The position numbers were made by a program, and so were the translations under genes. From Asterias amurensis (Eukaryota > Echinodermata > Asteroidea > Forcipulatida > Asteriidae): a DNA stretch of 64,000 nt. The stretch spans positions 13,805,501 to 13,869,500 of the forward strand of contig NC_092668.1 in NCBI RefSeq assembly GCF_032118995.1, written 5' to 3'. The notes below the pieces were generated by a model. It had not been told where the DNA came from. It saw only the letters and a program-made list of their open reading frames with translations, and did not search any database. Below, in pieces: positions 1 through 33,500 of this stretch. Position 1 is the stretch's first letter, and every line of letters starts with the position of its first letter.

Positions 1-1039
1 GCTTACATCGAATGCTGTATTTATTTTTTTGAGTGGCCAAAAACTAAATTAATGTGGCTGTTAACATGAAACTTTAACATAATTATATGCAAAGTCGATA
101 GGTTAATAAATAGGTTCTAACATCATAAACAAACTGGAGTTATGGAACAGATAAAGTAAAATAAATAAACAATGGAGGTGAATAAACACATAAGAACGAC
201 TTGTAAATGTCTAACAGGATACTTCACTGGGCGGAGTGATAATTTAAGGTTAAGGGTCAAATCAGGGCGAGCTTGACTTCCTTGGAAGCCGTGGATTGTA
301 CAGAAAAAACGCCGATTCCCTCAGAAAATGTCATTTTAGTCGACAAAGAAGCACAGCAGGGCGCTATTTCTTTGGAATTAATAGAGGTTTGTGTGTCATG
401 TAAGCTTGGAGATTGTTCAGTTTTGATGTAATTGCTCTGAAACAGAGTTTTTCAGCGGTTTTCTTGGGGACCTCTGCGAGTCCGGACAAACTGGCCTGGG
501 GAAAGTAGGGCACTCAACATGCTGTACGCTGTTGTACCATGTAAATGTTCACCGTGTATTGCCATTGCATATTTTTTTAGTTTTAGTGCATGAAGTTCCC
601 TCATCTTGTGGAAACTTGCGTGAAGAAAGTCAGTTCAATTCGTAAAGTTGGAGCTAGGTTTTTCTACCCGGATTCCACAGTTTGACAATGGCTGACAATT
701 CAGGGTCCTAACTCCACCACTGGATTTGTTTGTCTCAAATGCGGAAGGAATTTTAAAACTGGGACGTCTGCTAGTTGCTGCCGCTGCAGGCAGTGGGAAA
801 TGTTTCTTTTTCACCATTTTCTATCATGTTGGGCACTGCATGGACACGGATAAATATTAATAAATTTCTGAGTTTTCAAGGAGTCTTCATCCTTCCAGCA
901 TCAACAAGGAAAAGAACTTCACCTTTAAATGATGTGACATTTTTTTGAGCGGAACAACAAACTTGGCGCTGTTTTCACAACAGTGAAATTTATTTTTTGT
1001 AACCAACTTCTTTAAAACTCAAGTTTCTTCGAGAGAGCC
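1..1039. other. PTEN upstream flank and presumptive 5' UTR
   Basis: No ORF here resembles a known protein. The stretch ends directly before the PTEN start codon, so it should hold the promoter and 5' UTR. I see no clear TATA box and cannot place the transcription start. A TTTAG-type splice acceptor for an upstream non-coding exon was not identified either. Confidence 0.4.
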
Positions 1040-22570
<21,531 letters not shown>

Positions 22571-24336
22571 TGACGGCCCCCATGCCTCTGTGTGGGGCTT
22601 AACAACCCCCACACACGCTCGACCCATGTCTTGCTTTCTTTCGGCGCGTTTTAGTTGGTAAACCCGTAGTGGGCACCAGGCAATATCAGCCGCAAAACTG
22701 GGAACAATCAACCTGTCATGAAAACGCTCACTGGAGTGAGATCCGACCCAATGGAAAGAGTTGTCTAGCGCCCTCAAGAGTGACCAACCAACCGATTTGA
22801 TGCGCGTCGGTATAACCGTGTTTATAGGTCTTACAAAACAGCTGATGTACGGACAGGCACAGAGGAATTTATATATATTATATGTAAATGTTTATATATC
22901 TATATCAGTACTTTTATGAAGTCGAAGCATCAGGTAGTTTCTTGCCCGATCACGAATCCCCTCGTGGCCCTGAGATATTTTTTGTTAAGCGTAACCCCAA
23001 CTGTCCTGCGAGGGCGCTATCCTGAGCTCCCCAAGATCTTAGATTGATCTTGAGTTGATCTCACCCCTAAGTCTCCTGAGGGATAAGTGAGGAACTCGAG
23101 CTGTTGGATTCTGATTAGGGCAATGGTGTCCTTACTCCAACAAAATCCGACAAAACTAGCTGTTGGTTTTGATGGGTTGGGGAAACCTGCAAGGTGGTGG
23201 GCTAAACAAAATCTGGTCTCTTAAAAATGCCAAGAACCACGTAGACAATATCTGCTGCCCTCTATTGTCTCCTGTTGCCAGACACAGCGTGATGTCACAG
23301 TCTAGGTCTCCATGGTGATGAGGCTAGTTTGGCCTCGGACCATTTGGATATTTTTGCATAAATTTGACTGGTCTTCAAATATCCCAAATAGCAAACTCTA
23401 ATTTTGGAAAACTTCAATCAAATTTATTCGTCAGCTTTTTACAGAAATGTTGATAGTAATTTTTGTTTTCCCATTCAGTATGGAACCATGTAATTTTCAA
23501 CACCAGGTTTGCTTAAAAACTTTATTCCAAATCCCTTTAAAACTAACACAACAAAACAAAACTAACATCTTTTGCTTGAAAGATACAGGTTACCAGCCAA
23601 AAGACCATGTAATATATGATACAGACTGGTCCCCTGCTAATTTTCGCTTAGCATAGAAAGTTGTTAAGCGATATTTTCTTCACAGTGAACCTTTTTTTGT
23701 TCATGTCGCGCTGCACACAAGTAGAATGTTAGAGGGAGTAGGGATTTGAACTGCCCTCAACTTTCACTTTTACAGTTTGCTCCTGGGTATGACATCACAA
23801 CTTTTTGGTCGCATGAAGTATGAACTGGGTTTTAGGAATGAAACAGTAAACGTGATTGGTTAACAGGGATGTTTCATGTACTTTTTTACCCAATCAGGTG
23901 TCGCATAACAAATATTGTCTTTGCACCATCCAATGCAAAACCACAGTTTATGCATGTAAGCAAGTTGGAAGCTGTTATTTGGTTTTAAAGCGATGTTTAT
24001 TATAGTTTAAAAAAAAGAAGAAAGGAATTGTACATTTCATATATCTTTAAAGAAAAATCCCTAGTTTTATATATGAAAAAAGAAAACAATGTCTATTGCC
24101 GCATGTGTATACTTATGTACAGAGGTTGTTTTAAAAACGAGAAAATAGCGCAGCAAATTCGTCAGGGACTTTATTCGCAGAAAAGAGCTCTGGTTTGGTG
24201 GACATTTAAAAATGTTTTCTCGATTGATGCATTTATTCTTGCTTCATCATACGACACAATTCTCAGTGGAATGTATCTGTAGTTTGTTTGAGGGAGCAAG
24301 GAGGCCAGAGTTTGGAGCAAAGTCTGTGAGAGGAGG
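22571..24336. other. PTEN 3' UTR/flank, first part
   Basis: Directly follows the PTEN stop. No recognisable ORF. The end of the transcript cannot be fixed; clear AATAAA hexamers occur only farther on (26255, 26475, 28365). Confidence 0.45.
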
Positions 24337-24530
24337 GACTTGCCAGGCGTAGGAATTACACTAGGGCAACAGAGGAATTACACTAGGGCAACATGGGCCT
24401 TGCCCTCTGTTGCCTCGATCTTGGTCTTGGCCTCTGCTGCCCCTGGTCTTGGCCTCTGCTGCTCATGGTGTTTGCCTTGGTGCCCCTTCAGAAAATCAGA
24501 AAAGCTTAGGGGTCTTAAGGTACACCGAGG
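24337..24530 (+). mobile_element. AGGCCTG-family fragment, internally repeated
   Basis: Contains several CCTCTGCTGCCCCTGG and TTGGCCTCTGCTGC units and ends near TGCCTTGGTGCCCCTTCAG, the core of the family. Termini are not preserved. Confidence 0.55.
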
Positions 24531-24675
24531 CCAACAAAAGAGTTGGAAATAGTTCTATATTTACATAACTTGAAATATCCACTAGACCATACACAGAGCC
24601 TGCAACCGCACAACACCCAAAACCTCTTGCATGTCTATTTTTCCAAAACTCTTCTTGTTCTTCTTGACAGAACCC

Positions 24676-24703
24676 GGGGGGGGGGGGGGGGGGGGGGGGG
24701 GGG
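24676..24703 (+). repeat. Run of 28 G
   Basis: Uninterrupted G homopolymer after AACCC, downstream of PTEN. It could form G-quadruplex structures in the + strand or its RNA. Its exact length may be a sequencing estimate. Confidence 0.9.
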
Positions 24704-27700
24704 TAGCCTACTGAGTAGACAGGGCTTAATACACATCGGTGTTATGGGTAAAAACAAATTATATTCTTTATCCCTGATGCAAAAATATCTTCAAATAATC
24801 ACCTTTAAGAATTCAGCAAGTGAAAAAGTGTTGAAAGGAATATGATATAGGGCGGTCTCGTAGAAACATTTATGACTTGTCTGGCCACATAATTATGATG
24901 GATAGGACAAGAATTGGGGGAATCAACAAATATGAATTGGCAGAATGAAATCAAATATCAGCATTTTTCAGAGGCAGACTTCTCAGGACTTTTTGTACCA
25001 GTACCAGTAAGCTTTCAGATTCTTTTTTTTTTTCTGTCTTATTGTATGGATTTGTTAGTTTCCTACCTGAATATATTCGTTCATAAGAATGAAATGAATC
25101 CAACAAAAGGCCCTTTGAAAACTTAATGACCATACTTTGGTGTGTAGCCGATAGTAAGGCAAAGTAAATTGACTACTCTTTTCCCATTCACTTAAAGACT
25201 GCTTTTACATCTTTGGAGTGAGCGATGGTGAAATTGTTATCAATGAATGTAACGCCTGTCCAAAGAATTCCCTACATTGTGCGAAAGATTACCAACTTGA
25301 CCTCAAAAAGGTCAAACATCGTTATCAGATGACCCCTCATCTCCTTACAGCCGGACTGTACCATTGTACGTGAGGGGGGTGTTTGTAAGTTGCCTAGTTC
25401 CATCGACTTAAAAACAAAAGCGTGGTTGATTCGTGTTTGTACTTTCCCTGAGAAGACTCTATGCCTGAAACCGATGTTTGTGCTGTGTGATAGCAAGCTT
25501 ATTTGTCTTGATAGAAATGAACCCCTTCAAGGGTGTTGGGGGGGGGGGGTTGCAGAAGATAGATATACTCGTAAATTTAGTGAGAAAATTGCCAAAGGAT
25601 TTTAAAGTAACACTGTTGATGTTTTTTTAAAGGTGTTTTTTACATTGAGAGGGGAGAAAACATTTGTTGCCTGGTACAGTCGATATTTGTGATTTGTTTT
25701 TTTAAATTATAGGTAAGGTACACTCCACAAGAGGGTGAACTAGTTTGATTGAAGACATGTGGTAGGTTTTTCTTTTCTGATGCGAGTGAATATGGGGGGG
25801 GGTAACATTGCCTTGTTGTGATGTTTTGAATGTGGGTTGTTGTTTACACCTGGGGAGAGACCATCTGACATTATTGGGTTTCATCTGTCCCTTGCCCTGC
25901 CTGCCCCTTGCCCTGCCCCTTGCACTGGCATGTTACTACCAGTATTAGGGCTAGATAGCTTAATTGATACAGCACTGGCATATTAATTGGAGGGTCCCAC
26001 TCTAGTCAAGTTCAGGAAGAGGAAGCCATTTAACCTGGCACTCCCAAACATAGAATATGACAAAAAGGGAGACTGCCAACATTAGGGCTAAGAAGCTCAG
26101 GTAAAGCGCTGGCATGTTAATCCCGAGGTTTAAGCTCCACTCTTGTCACTTTGTCTTTGTTTAACCCCAAATAAGTCAAATATTTTAAAGTGAAATATAA
26201 ACCAAACGCCGCAGGTTCAGGCAGCTGTTGTAAATTTTTCTTTGTTCAACCCCAAATAAAATGTTTTAGGGTGAAATTCCAAAATGTCGGATGTTTGTTT
26301 CTCGGTGTGAGGCAAGGCTTAGTCCAGTGGTATTTAAAACCGCAGTTTAGTCAGTTAGCAACCTGTAATATATAGAAACCATGTATAATGATGTACATAT
26401 ATATTGTGTATACATATTATATAGAGATACATTTTTGAATGAGGTACATACGAGAAACGTCTCCACCTACCCGTAATAAAAAGAAAAACCAAGCTTTTTC
26501 GGTATTTTTCTGAAATGTATGTATTTTTTATTGCAATGTTGTGAGACAAGTGTTTTTTTTCTTCGTTCTTTTAAAAAGAGGGCTTGTGTAGTTCTAGTCT
26601 TGATTGTCGTTGTTCGTTAAAGTGGCCGGTATTGTGAAACAAATTACTGGAGAAGAGATAACTGTATCAAAACAAACATCTAGATCCAGAGTCATAGACT
26701 TGCCCAGTCTCTCAAGGGGTGCGCTTTCAATGCTGTAACCAATAGCTGTTTTGGTTATTGGCCAGTTATCAACCAATGGCAGGTTGAACTGAAAAAATTA
26801 CTGGTCAAGACTGCCCAAAAACATGCACCCCTGGCAGTGGATATTGCGCCCTCTATTGGTGGGTAATACAAAAATATTGTCAATCAAGACTAGTTTTGTT
26901 CCGGAAGTCAAGAATTTGTTGTTACTGCAGGGTGGTGTCTTTTGTTTAAAAAAAAATCACAACGTTGTGGTAGAAACAGTCATGGCGACTCGACTGTAAA
27001 CAGATGTACTAAAACCGATCTTTGTGATCGGTTATTTTTTATTACTGTTAGTTTGGTTGGCATAAATCATGTATTTATTGTGCAAAATCTGTGACTTTTT
27101 TTTATATTTAGGAATGGAAATATAATGTTTCCACCGTTTTCCTGTATAAATTAAATCTACCAAAGTTAACTGCTTGGTACTTATTTATAGATTACAACAA
27201 ATTTAAAAAGAAACTGTCCATGTTTATAAAATTGAGGAGAGAGCAGTCATCCTCTTTCTTAGCTCAAAAAAAAAAATACAACACTAAAAACTTTGATACT
27301 ATTTCTGTTGTTTTCTACGTTCACTTCAAAATGAATTCCTTGTTCTCAACTACGCAATGGAATATTTTTTTAGACGTTAATAATCAGTGGAAGATTAGAT
27401 AAAATCCTTGAACAATGACACTAAGGCCATCTTGAAGTTGCTTTTAAAACGGATGAATTTACAAAGAACTGTGATTCTATAATCTAGAAGAATTTCCTCC
27501 AAGATATGTACTAAAATGTACTTTTCAAAGATTTTTGTCCGAGTAATTGTACACGATTTACCCCAAATCATCTGGGATCGCACACAGTACAGGAATCCTC
27601 TTCATCATGAAGGGCTCCCTCTGAAGTTTGTACTCCAGAAGGGTTTGATATTTAAATTAGGGTGAAAGGCTGTGTATTGAGAGAGTTGCGACTGCTTGCG

Positions 27701-28289
27701 ATTAACAGCCATATAGTGTCCAAAATAATGCACTGGTGTATAGGTACAGGGTGCAATATGAGACTGCACATTGGGTTGTGCTACCTTTGGACCAGAAGTG
27801 GCATCCAGTAAACCACATGACCCAAGAAAACTGGTCCTCCCTGTTGCAACTCTCTCTTGCTTTGCCTCTTGTACATGAATTGCTCCCTCTTGAGTTTGTT
27901 GGGCTATTGTTGTTTATCTTAAGGATGGATTTGTACTTCCTAACCAGGGCCCAATTTCATAGAACTGCTTAAGCGTGAACAATAGCTAAGCACAACCCAA
28001 ATTATGCTTACCAGACACTCTGTGAAATTGGTCTCGGGTTAGGATAACCCGAGTGTGTATATGGAGATAGCATTGGTTGGCAAGATTAAGTCGGGTCCCT
28101 TTATGGTACTGTAGGAAAGGCACCATGTTTGTTTCATTGATGGTATTATACGGGATTGGTGGAGCTGACAAAATAGTTTATGAACTAACAAACATGTGAA
28201 CATTTGGGATTTATCTGTTATGCAAGTCTTGGAAAAAATGGTGAAGAAACATGTTGGTGGTAACAACCAAAATTAGCTCTTGTGTATAT
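24704..28289. other. PTEN downstream region
   Basis: No protein gene supported. Two decayed tRNA-like stretches occur near 25945-26010 and 26083-26145, each with a variant of GGCTAGATAGCTTAATTGAT or GCGCTGGCATGTTAATCCCG. AATAAA hexamers at 26255-26260 and 26475-26480 are possible PTEN polyadenylation signals. A GGGCCCAATTTCATAG element end lies at 27950. AT-rich throughout. Confidence 0.45.
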
Positions 28290-28848
28290 TTAAAGTCACC
28301 TGGAAGTGTATTTTTTCAAAATACAGCTTTTGTCACTAATATGTGTTTTGATGAGTTGAATGTGAATAAACAGTTAACTAAGGTTTTAAAAAATCAGTTC
28401 TTATGTTATTTACAAATTTAAGAGTAGACCCCGACCCGAGAAGGCGCTGTTCGTGACGTCAATCGAGGCAGACTTTGCCTGTAATGCGTATAGTAAACAC
28501 AATTGCAAAGTACATGTTTGGACCAAGTCGTGAGTTTGTACGTTTCAAAAAAAAAATGCCGACCAGGTGTATTGCTGCTGAATGCAGAAAAACACTTTTT
28601 GAAATGTACCAACTCACGACTTGGACGTACATGTACTTTGCATGGGTGTTTACTATACGCATTGCAGGCAAAGTCTGCTTTGAATGACGTCACAAAAGGG
28701 GTAGGCGGAGTCAGCTCCCCAAACAACTTTATATATTTTTTAAACATATAAATCATGACAAACAATTACTAAAAAAATTGTTTTATTGTTCGTAAGCATA
28801 TACTCTTATGTTTGAAAGAAGAAAAAATCTATTTCCAGGTGACTTTAA
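28290..28848. mobile_element. TTAA-flanked foldback element (family F), 559 bp
   Basis: Termini TTAAAGTCACCTGGAA and TTCCAGGTGACTTTAA are inverted, with TTAA at both ends. Inside, GGCAGACTTTGCCTGTAATG and its inverted partner near 28660 form a second pair of arms. No transposase. An AATAAA at 28365-28370 lies within it. Confidence 0.82.
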
Positions 28849-30191
28849 GGTTTTTTAGATACCTTTTTCTAAAATATGACTTCATTTCAGAGGGAGATAT
28901 TTTCACAGAAAAAATGGTTCCGATTATGAACTTCGGAATCAGTAAGCTTTCTGACTAAATTTAAACAGGTCTTTTGCTCATTATTAGTCTTGTATAATAC
29001 CTACATTGTCATCCCAGGGATATATTATTACATATAAATTATTGTGGGTATTCCGCTAACAGAGGTCCATGATTAAAATCAAAATCACTGAAATCAACAA
29101 GCTGGAACTCCAAGTTTTGTCTTCTCGAATTCTAAGTAAAGATCCATTTACGAACCGCTTTTACCAAGGAGTACAATCAAGCTTGAGTACAACCCCTTGC
29201 AAGAAACTTTCTGTACCATAGCGTTCATTGAGGACCAAAATGAAGAAGCAACCTTTTAGTGAAGTCACGTTTCTCATGTTAGGTTTCCGTAGTAAACAAT
29301 GTTTGTCAACAACACCACAGTATTGTAAACAATTCTCAAGTAAATAAATGGACACACAGATGGTATTAATATAAGCAAGATATCTTATGGTTCTTATTTA
29401 TTAATCTAACGAGTGTCAAGTTTTTGATAACAATTTGTGAAATCCCAATTTTGTTTTGTCCGTTACCAAGCTCTACAAAAATGCTGAATGAAGTGGAATA
29501 AATAATGAGCTTAACTATTGATAACAGCCCCCCCCTTTCATTAGGCCCCACCCTTATAAGCATTTACAAATCTCAACTCGAGGCCGAAAGTCCCACACAC
29601 CAAAAAGCGTTTTCACTTCACCCTCCTCAAGCGAGGGAGCTGTTTTGTTGCAATGCCCTCTTGGTGCGTTTTAGCACATGCTAACAACCATTATTGGTAA
29701 TTTAAGGTTTGCATTTTTTTTGCCCTCAACTTTTTCAGCCATGTGCTGACAACAGACCTTGCTCCGTGTTATAAACAATTTACATTTATGCTTCACTTTT
29801 AACCCATATTTTAAAACTAGAGTATTCATCTAAGTGCTGTACATAACAAATAACTTTTGTTTTTCGTTCCAGGAAAAAGCAACAAAAGAAAAAAAAGAAA
29901 ATGACTTTTTACTCAATATGTACATTTCCTCTGTTAACAGTTGCCATCAAAAACCAAATGCAATCCTCCAAAATCATGATTTATAAAATTCTGAAACTGT
30001 TTTGTCTACTAGAGGGCATATCAGATAATTCACTCTAGATGTTTGCTTCCAGAAAAGAAAAAATTAAATTCAAAATAAGTAAAACACTTTACAATAAAAA
30101 AAAAAAAAAAATTAAGAAACTTATCAAAAAGATGTGTCACTACATTTTGGGCGAAAAATTTACCGCAACAAGTGCCACCTGCGAATTACAT
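28849..30191. other. Intergenic stretch between PTEN and NOLC1
   Basis: AT-rich, with a poly(A) run near 30098-30111. No gene recognised. Confidence 0.5.
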
Positions 30192-30370
30192 CAGACCTGA
30201 TAAAATACTTCACAGAGACAACAAAAGTGTTGCCTCTGTGCTCCCATGTCATGCCTTGGTGCCCTTGAATTGCGATTGAAGAAATTAACATTTTCCTCAT
30301 AGGGTGCCCTTTAACAAGGAGAAAAAGCCTTGATGCCCGTGCCCTTTCACAAACAAAGCATACAGGCTCG
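30192..30370 (+). mobile_element. AGGCCTG-bounded short element (copy 4)
   Basis: Runs CAGACCTGATAAAATACTTC to AAGCATACAGGCTCG with the family core TGCCTTGGTGCCCTTGAA. It lies about 70 bp past the NOLC1 stop. Confidence 0.7.
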
Positions 30371-30431
30371 TTACATCCTACACTAACGACAGATAATACG
30401 GGTAAAAACAACATTTGGATAAATCCTACTT

Positions 30432-30437
30432 TTTATT
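30432..30437 (-). terminator. Possible NOLC1 polyadenylation hexamer
   Basis: On the - strand AATAAA begins 2 nt after the NOLC1 TAG. If used, the 3' UTR would be only a few tens of bases, so another downstream signal may be the real one. Confidence 0.3.
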
Positions 30438-30438
30438 T

Positions 30439-30597
30439 CTAGTCGCTGTCAAATTTGATGGAGTTGACATTCTGCGAAATCTGCCCCCCGCGGTAGCTTC
30501 CTCTCTTCTTTTTTGTTTTCTCGTGGCGGAACGCTTTCCCTCGCACAACCCTGAGATCTTTGTTGGCTTTGTCGCCCCATGATCCGTACGAGCCTTT
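30439..30597 (-). CDS. NOLC1: NOLC1 coding exon 5 (SRP40 domain end)
   Basis: 159 bp: KGSYGSWGDKANKDL through GKAFRHEKTKKKRGSYRGG to SIKFDSD and TAG. Acceptor CTTCAACAG. This is the most conserved part of the protein. Confidence 0.95.
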   Translation of the reverse strand, partial: KGSYGSWGDKANKDLRVVRGKAFRHEKTKKKRGSYRGGQISQNVNSIKFDSD

Positions 30598-33500
30598 CTG
30601 TTGAAGAATCAAGATGAAAATTATGTTTAACAATGACATCAATTTGTACCTTGTAGATTGCAAATGGGTTTTATAAAACAGCATCGTGTTGTGGTGTTTC
30701 TGAACAGCCAAGTGTGGGTTTGAGTCCTGGTCTCGACACTTGTGTCCTCGAGCAAGACCAGGGCTGTATGCTTCGTTTTTGAAAGGGCAAGGGCACCAAG
30801 GCATTTTGGTAAAGGGCACCCTATGATGAAATTGCAAATTTGTACTGGAGCATTTCAAGGGCACCAAGGCAATGACCAGGGGAAACGGAGGCAATCGCCT
30901 TTGTTGCCTCCGTGAAGTATACTTTAACCGCTTTGCCCTTTGGATGGGACGTTAAGCCGTAGGTCCTGTGTGTTATGTTATGCACGTAAAAGAACCTAGT
31001 TATACTTATTGCTAAGAGAAGGGGTTTTGCCCCAGCATTGGCTGCTGAATGCGCCACAGCTCATGGTAAACAAAACAAGGCGTTACATAAAAATAAGTCT
31101 CTTACTTCATAATACTGTCTGGAAATATGGTCAGTGATTGAAGACGCTCGTAGAAGGCTCTTTGTAAAATAGTTGTTATTGTTTAAATTTGTATTACCTT
31201 TGCATCAAAGGAGTTATCTTGAAGTCTTGGGTCGATCACATGATCCTCTTCTTTTACCCTCCTGAAGGGGGCGGGCCTGTTCTGCGCGAAAGAAAGAAAA
31301 TACAAAAATAAATAATTATGAAAAAATGAAGAAAATAAATGCCTCCAACCAACAATCTGGAATTTTAACGTTAACCCTTCAGAGACCTGAGAGGCCAAAA
31401 GCAGCTTGAAACTTAAACACCCATAGCGGCCGCAAACAGCCACAAGTTTTTACCTACTTCCATTCACGCAGAGAAGTCAAAGTAAAGGTCATGTCTAGGT
31501 TTAAAAAACTGTCCAATGTTGTATTCGGCAGAAAGCAGATATAGACACTTGCACAGTAAGCGGAAAATTGTGATTGTAAGTAGAAAATGTTTACTGTAAG
31601 CAGAGCCATGAAATTGGGTACAAGAATCTGTGAAGTTGCTTCTAAAAGAATAAACATTTGTTTGACTTACTACTCGTGGTACAGTTGCAGGGGTTTGTTT
31701 CATCTTTGGTTGAGATGGAGTGACTGGGGAAGGATTCGGGAGAGTCTTGTTGGCCGGTTTACTGTCTTCATCGTCGCTACTGTCATCACTTGAAGATGAT
31801 GATGATGATGAAGCTGACTTGGACTTCTTCTGTTGATGTAAAACAGGAACACCATTAATATCACACTGTATGAATATCATTTGCATATCTGAAAGTTGAC
31901 ACTTGAACTTTTTAAAATAATTTAGGCCTGGAATTTCATCTTTGAGAGGGCAAGGCCATTTTCATTTTGCAACAGCATTCCCAGTCACAAATCTTTAAGT
32001 CTATGGGAAACTTTTGAAACATTATGTGACAGAGGATTTAAAGTAAGTGAAAAGTGCTTTTGGGGGTTGGTTTAGCTGAGGTAGACTTAGCTCTGGTAGG
32101 TTTCTTTGCTTTATCAACTTTGGACTCCGAACTTGAATCTTCTATTAACTCGATGAATCTTTTTTGCGGCTGTTTTTTTTTAAGTCTGTGCTGCTTTTGC
32201 TACTTGGGTTGATTTAGAGTTTTTTAATTAAGTGAAAAGTAAAAGTTGCTTCTAACTGACCTTTGTTAAAACTTTCTTCATCCCCACTTTCTCTCCGTCG
32301 CTGTCGGAGCTTGACTCATCTGAGCTGCTGTCGCTGTCTTTACCATTTGTCTTCGCAATCTTACCATTCAGGCCTTTTGTGGGGGTCTGCGCGGGTGTTA
32401 TCTTTCTTGTCTTGACTGTTTTCTTTGCCTCCGCTTCACTCTCGGACGAGCTGGAATCGTCAGAGCTTGAGGACTCTGCTTTGGTCTTAGAAGTTTTAGG
32501 GGTCTGCTTTTTAGGGGCAGGTTTCTTCTCCGCATCACTTTCATCGCTTGAGTCATCCGAGCTACTGTCGCTGCTGGAGCTTTCCGCTTTCACTGGTTTC
32601 TTGGTTTTGGAGTTTTGAGTAGGTTTAACGACAGCAGGCTTTTTCTTAGTTTCAGCTTCACTCTCCGAGCTGGAATCTTCTGAGCTGGATGAATCTTTCT
32701 TGGCCTTTGCCGATTTTGATTGCGAGGTAGCTTTTGTGACTGTTTTCGCAGTGGGGGCTTTGGTCTTTTTGTTGTCATCGTCAGAGCTTGAGCTATCGCT
32801 GTCATCTTCGGAACTCGAGCTGGCGTCTTTCTTAGTGGGTTTAGCTGCTGGAACTTTCTTCTGCGTTGTTTTCTTTACAGGCTGCGAGGGTTTCTTAGCA
32901 TCTTCAGCAGAATCGGATTCCGAACTCGAATCGTCTGAACTTGAATCTTTCTTTGCAGCTTTTTGTTTTGAAGGGAGTGCTTTTGGTGTTGATTTGGCTG
33001 GGGTTGGTTTCTTTGTTTTCTCATCCTCTGATTCGGAGCTGGAATCTTCTGAACTTGAATCGTCTGAACTTGATGAGTCTTTCTTTGTGGTTTTTTTCGG
33101 AGTGGGTGTTTTTGAAGCTGGTTTAGCTGGGGTCGACTTTGCTGGAGTAGGTTTCTTTACTTTTTCATCTTCAGACTCCGAGCTAGAACTGTCCGAGCTT
33201 GAATCTTCTGAGCTTGAATCTTTCTTTGTGGCTTGTTTTGGTTTCGGAGTGGGCGTTTTTGAGGCTGGGGTTGACTTTGCTGGAGTTGGTTTCTTTGCTT
33301 TTTCATCTTCAGACTCTGAGCTTGAATCATCTGAGCTTGAATCTTTTTTGGGGGCTTGTTTTGCTCTCGGAGTGGGTGTTTTGGAGGCTGGTTTAGCTGG
33401 GGTTGACTTCGCTGGAGTTGGTTTCTTTGCCTTATCGTCTTCAGACTCTGAGCTTGAATCTTCCGAGCTTGAATCTTTCTTTGCGGCTTGTTTTGCTTTC

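Noticed and set aside
27005..27045. Bacterial-type terminator hairpin (AACCGATC...GATCGGTT then T run)
   Set aside because: Intrinsic terminators are not expected in animal nuclear DNA; the hairpin can arise by chance in AT-rich sequence.
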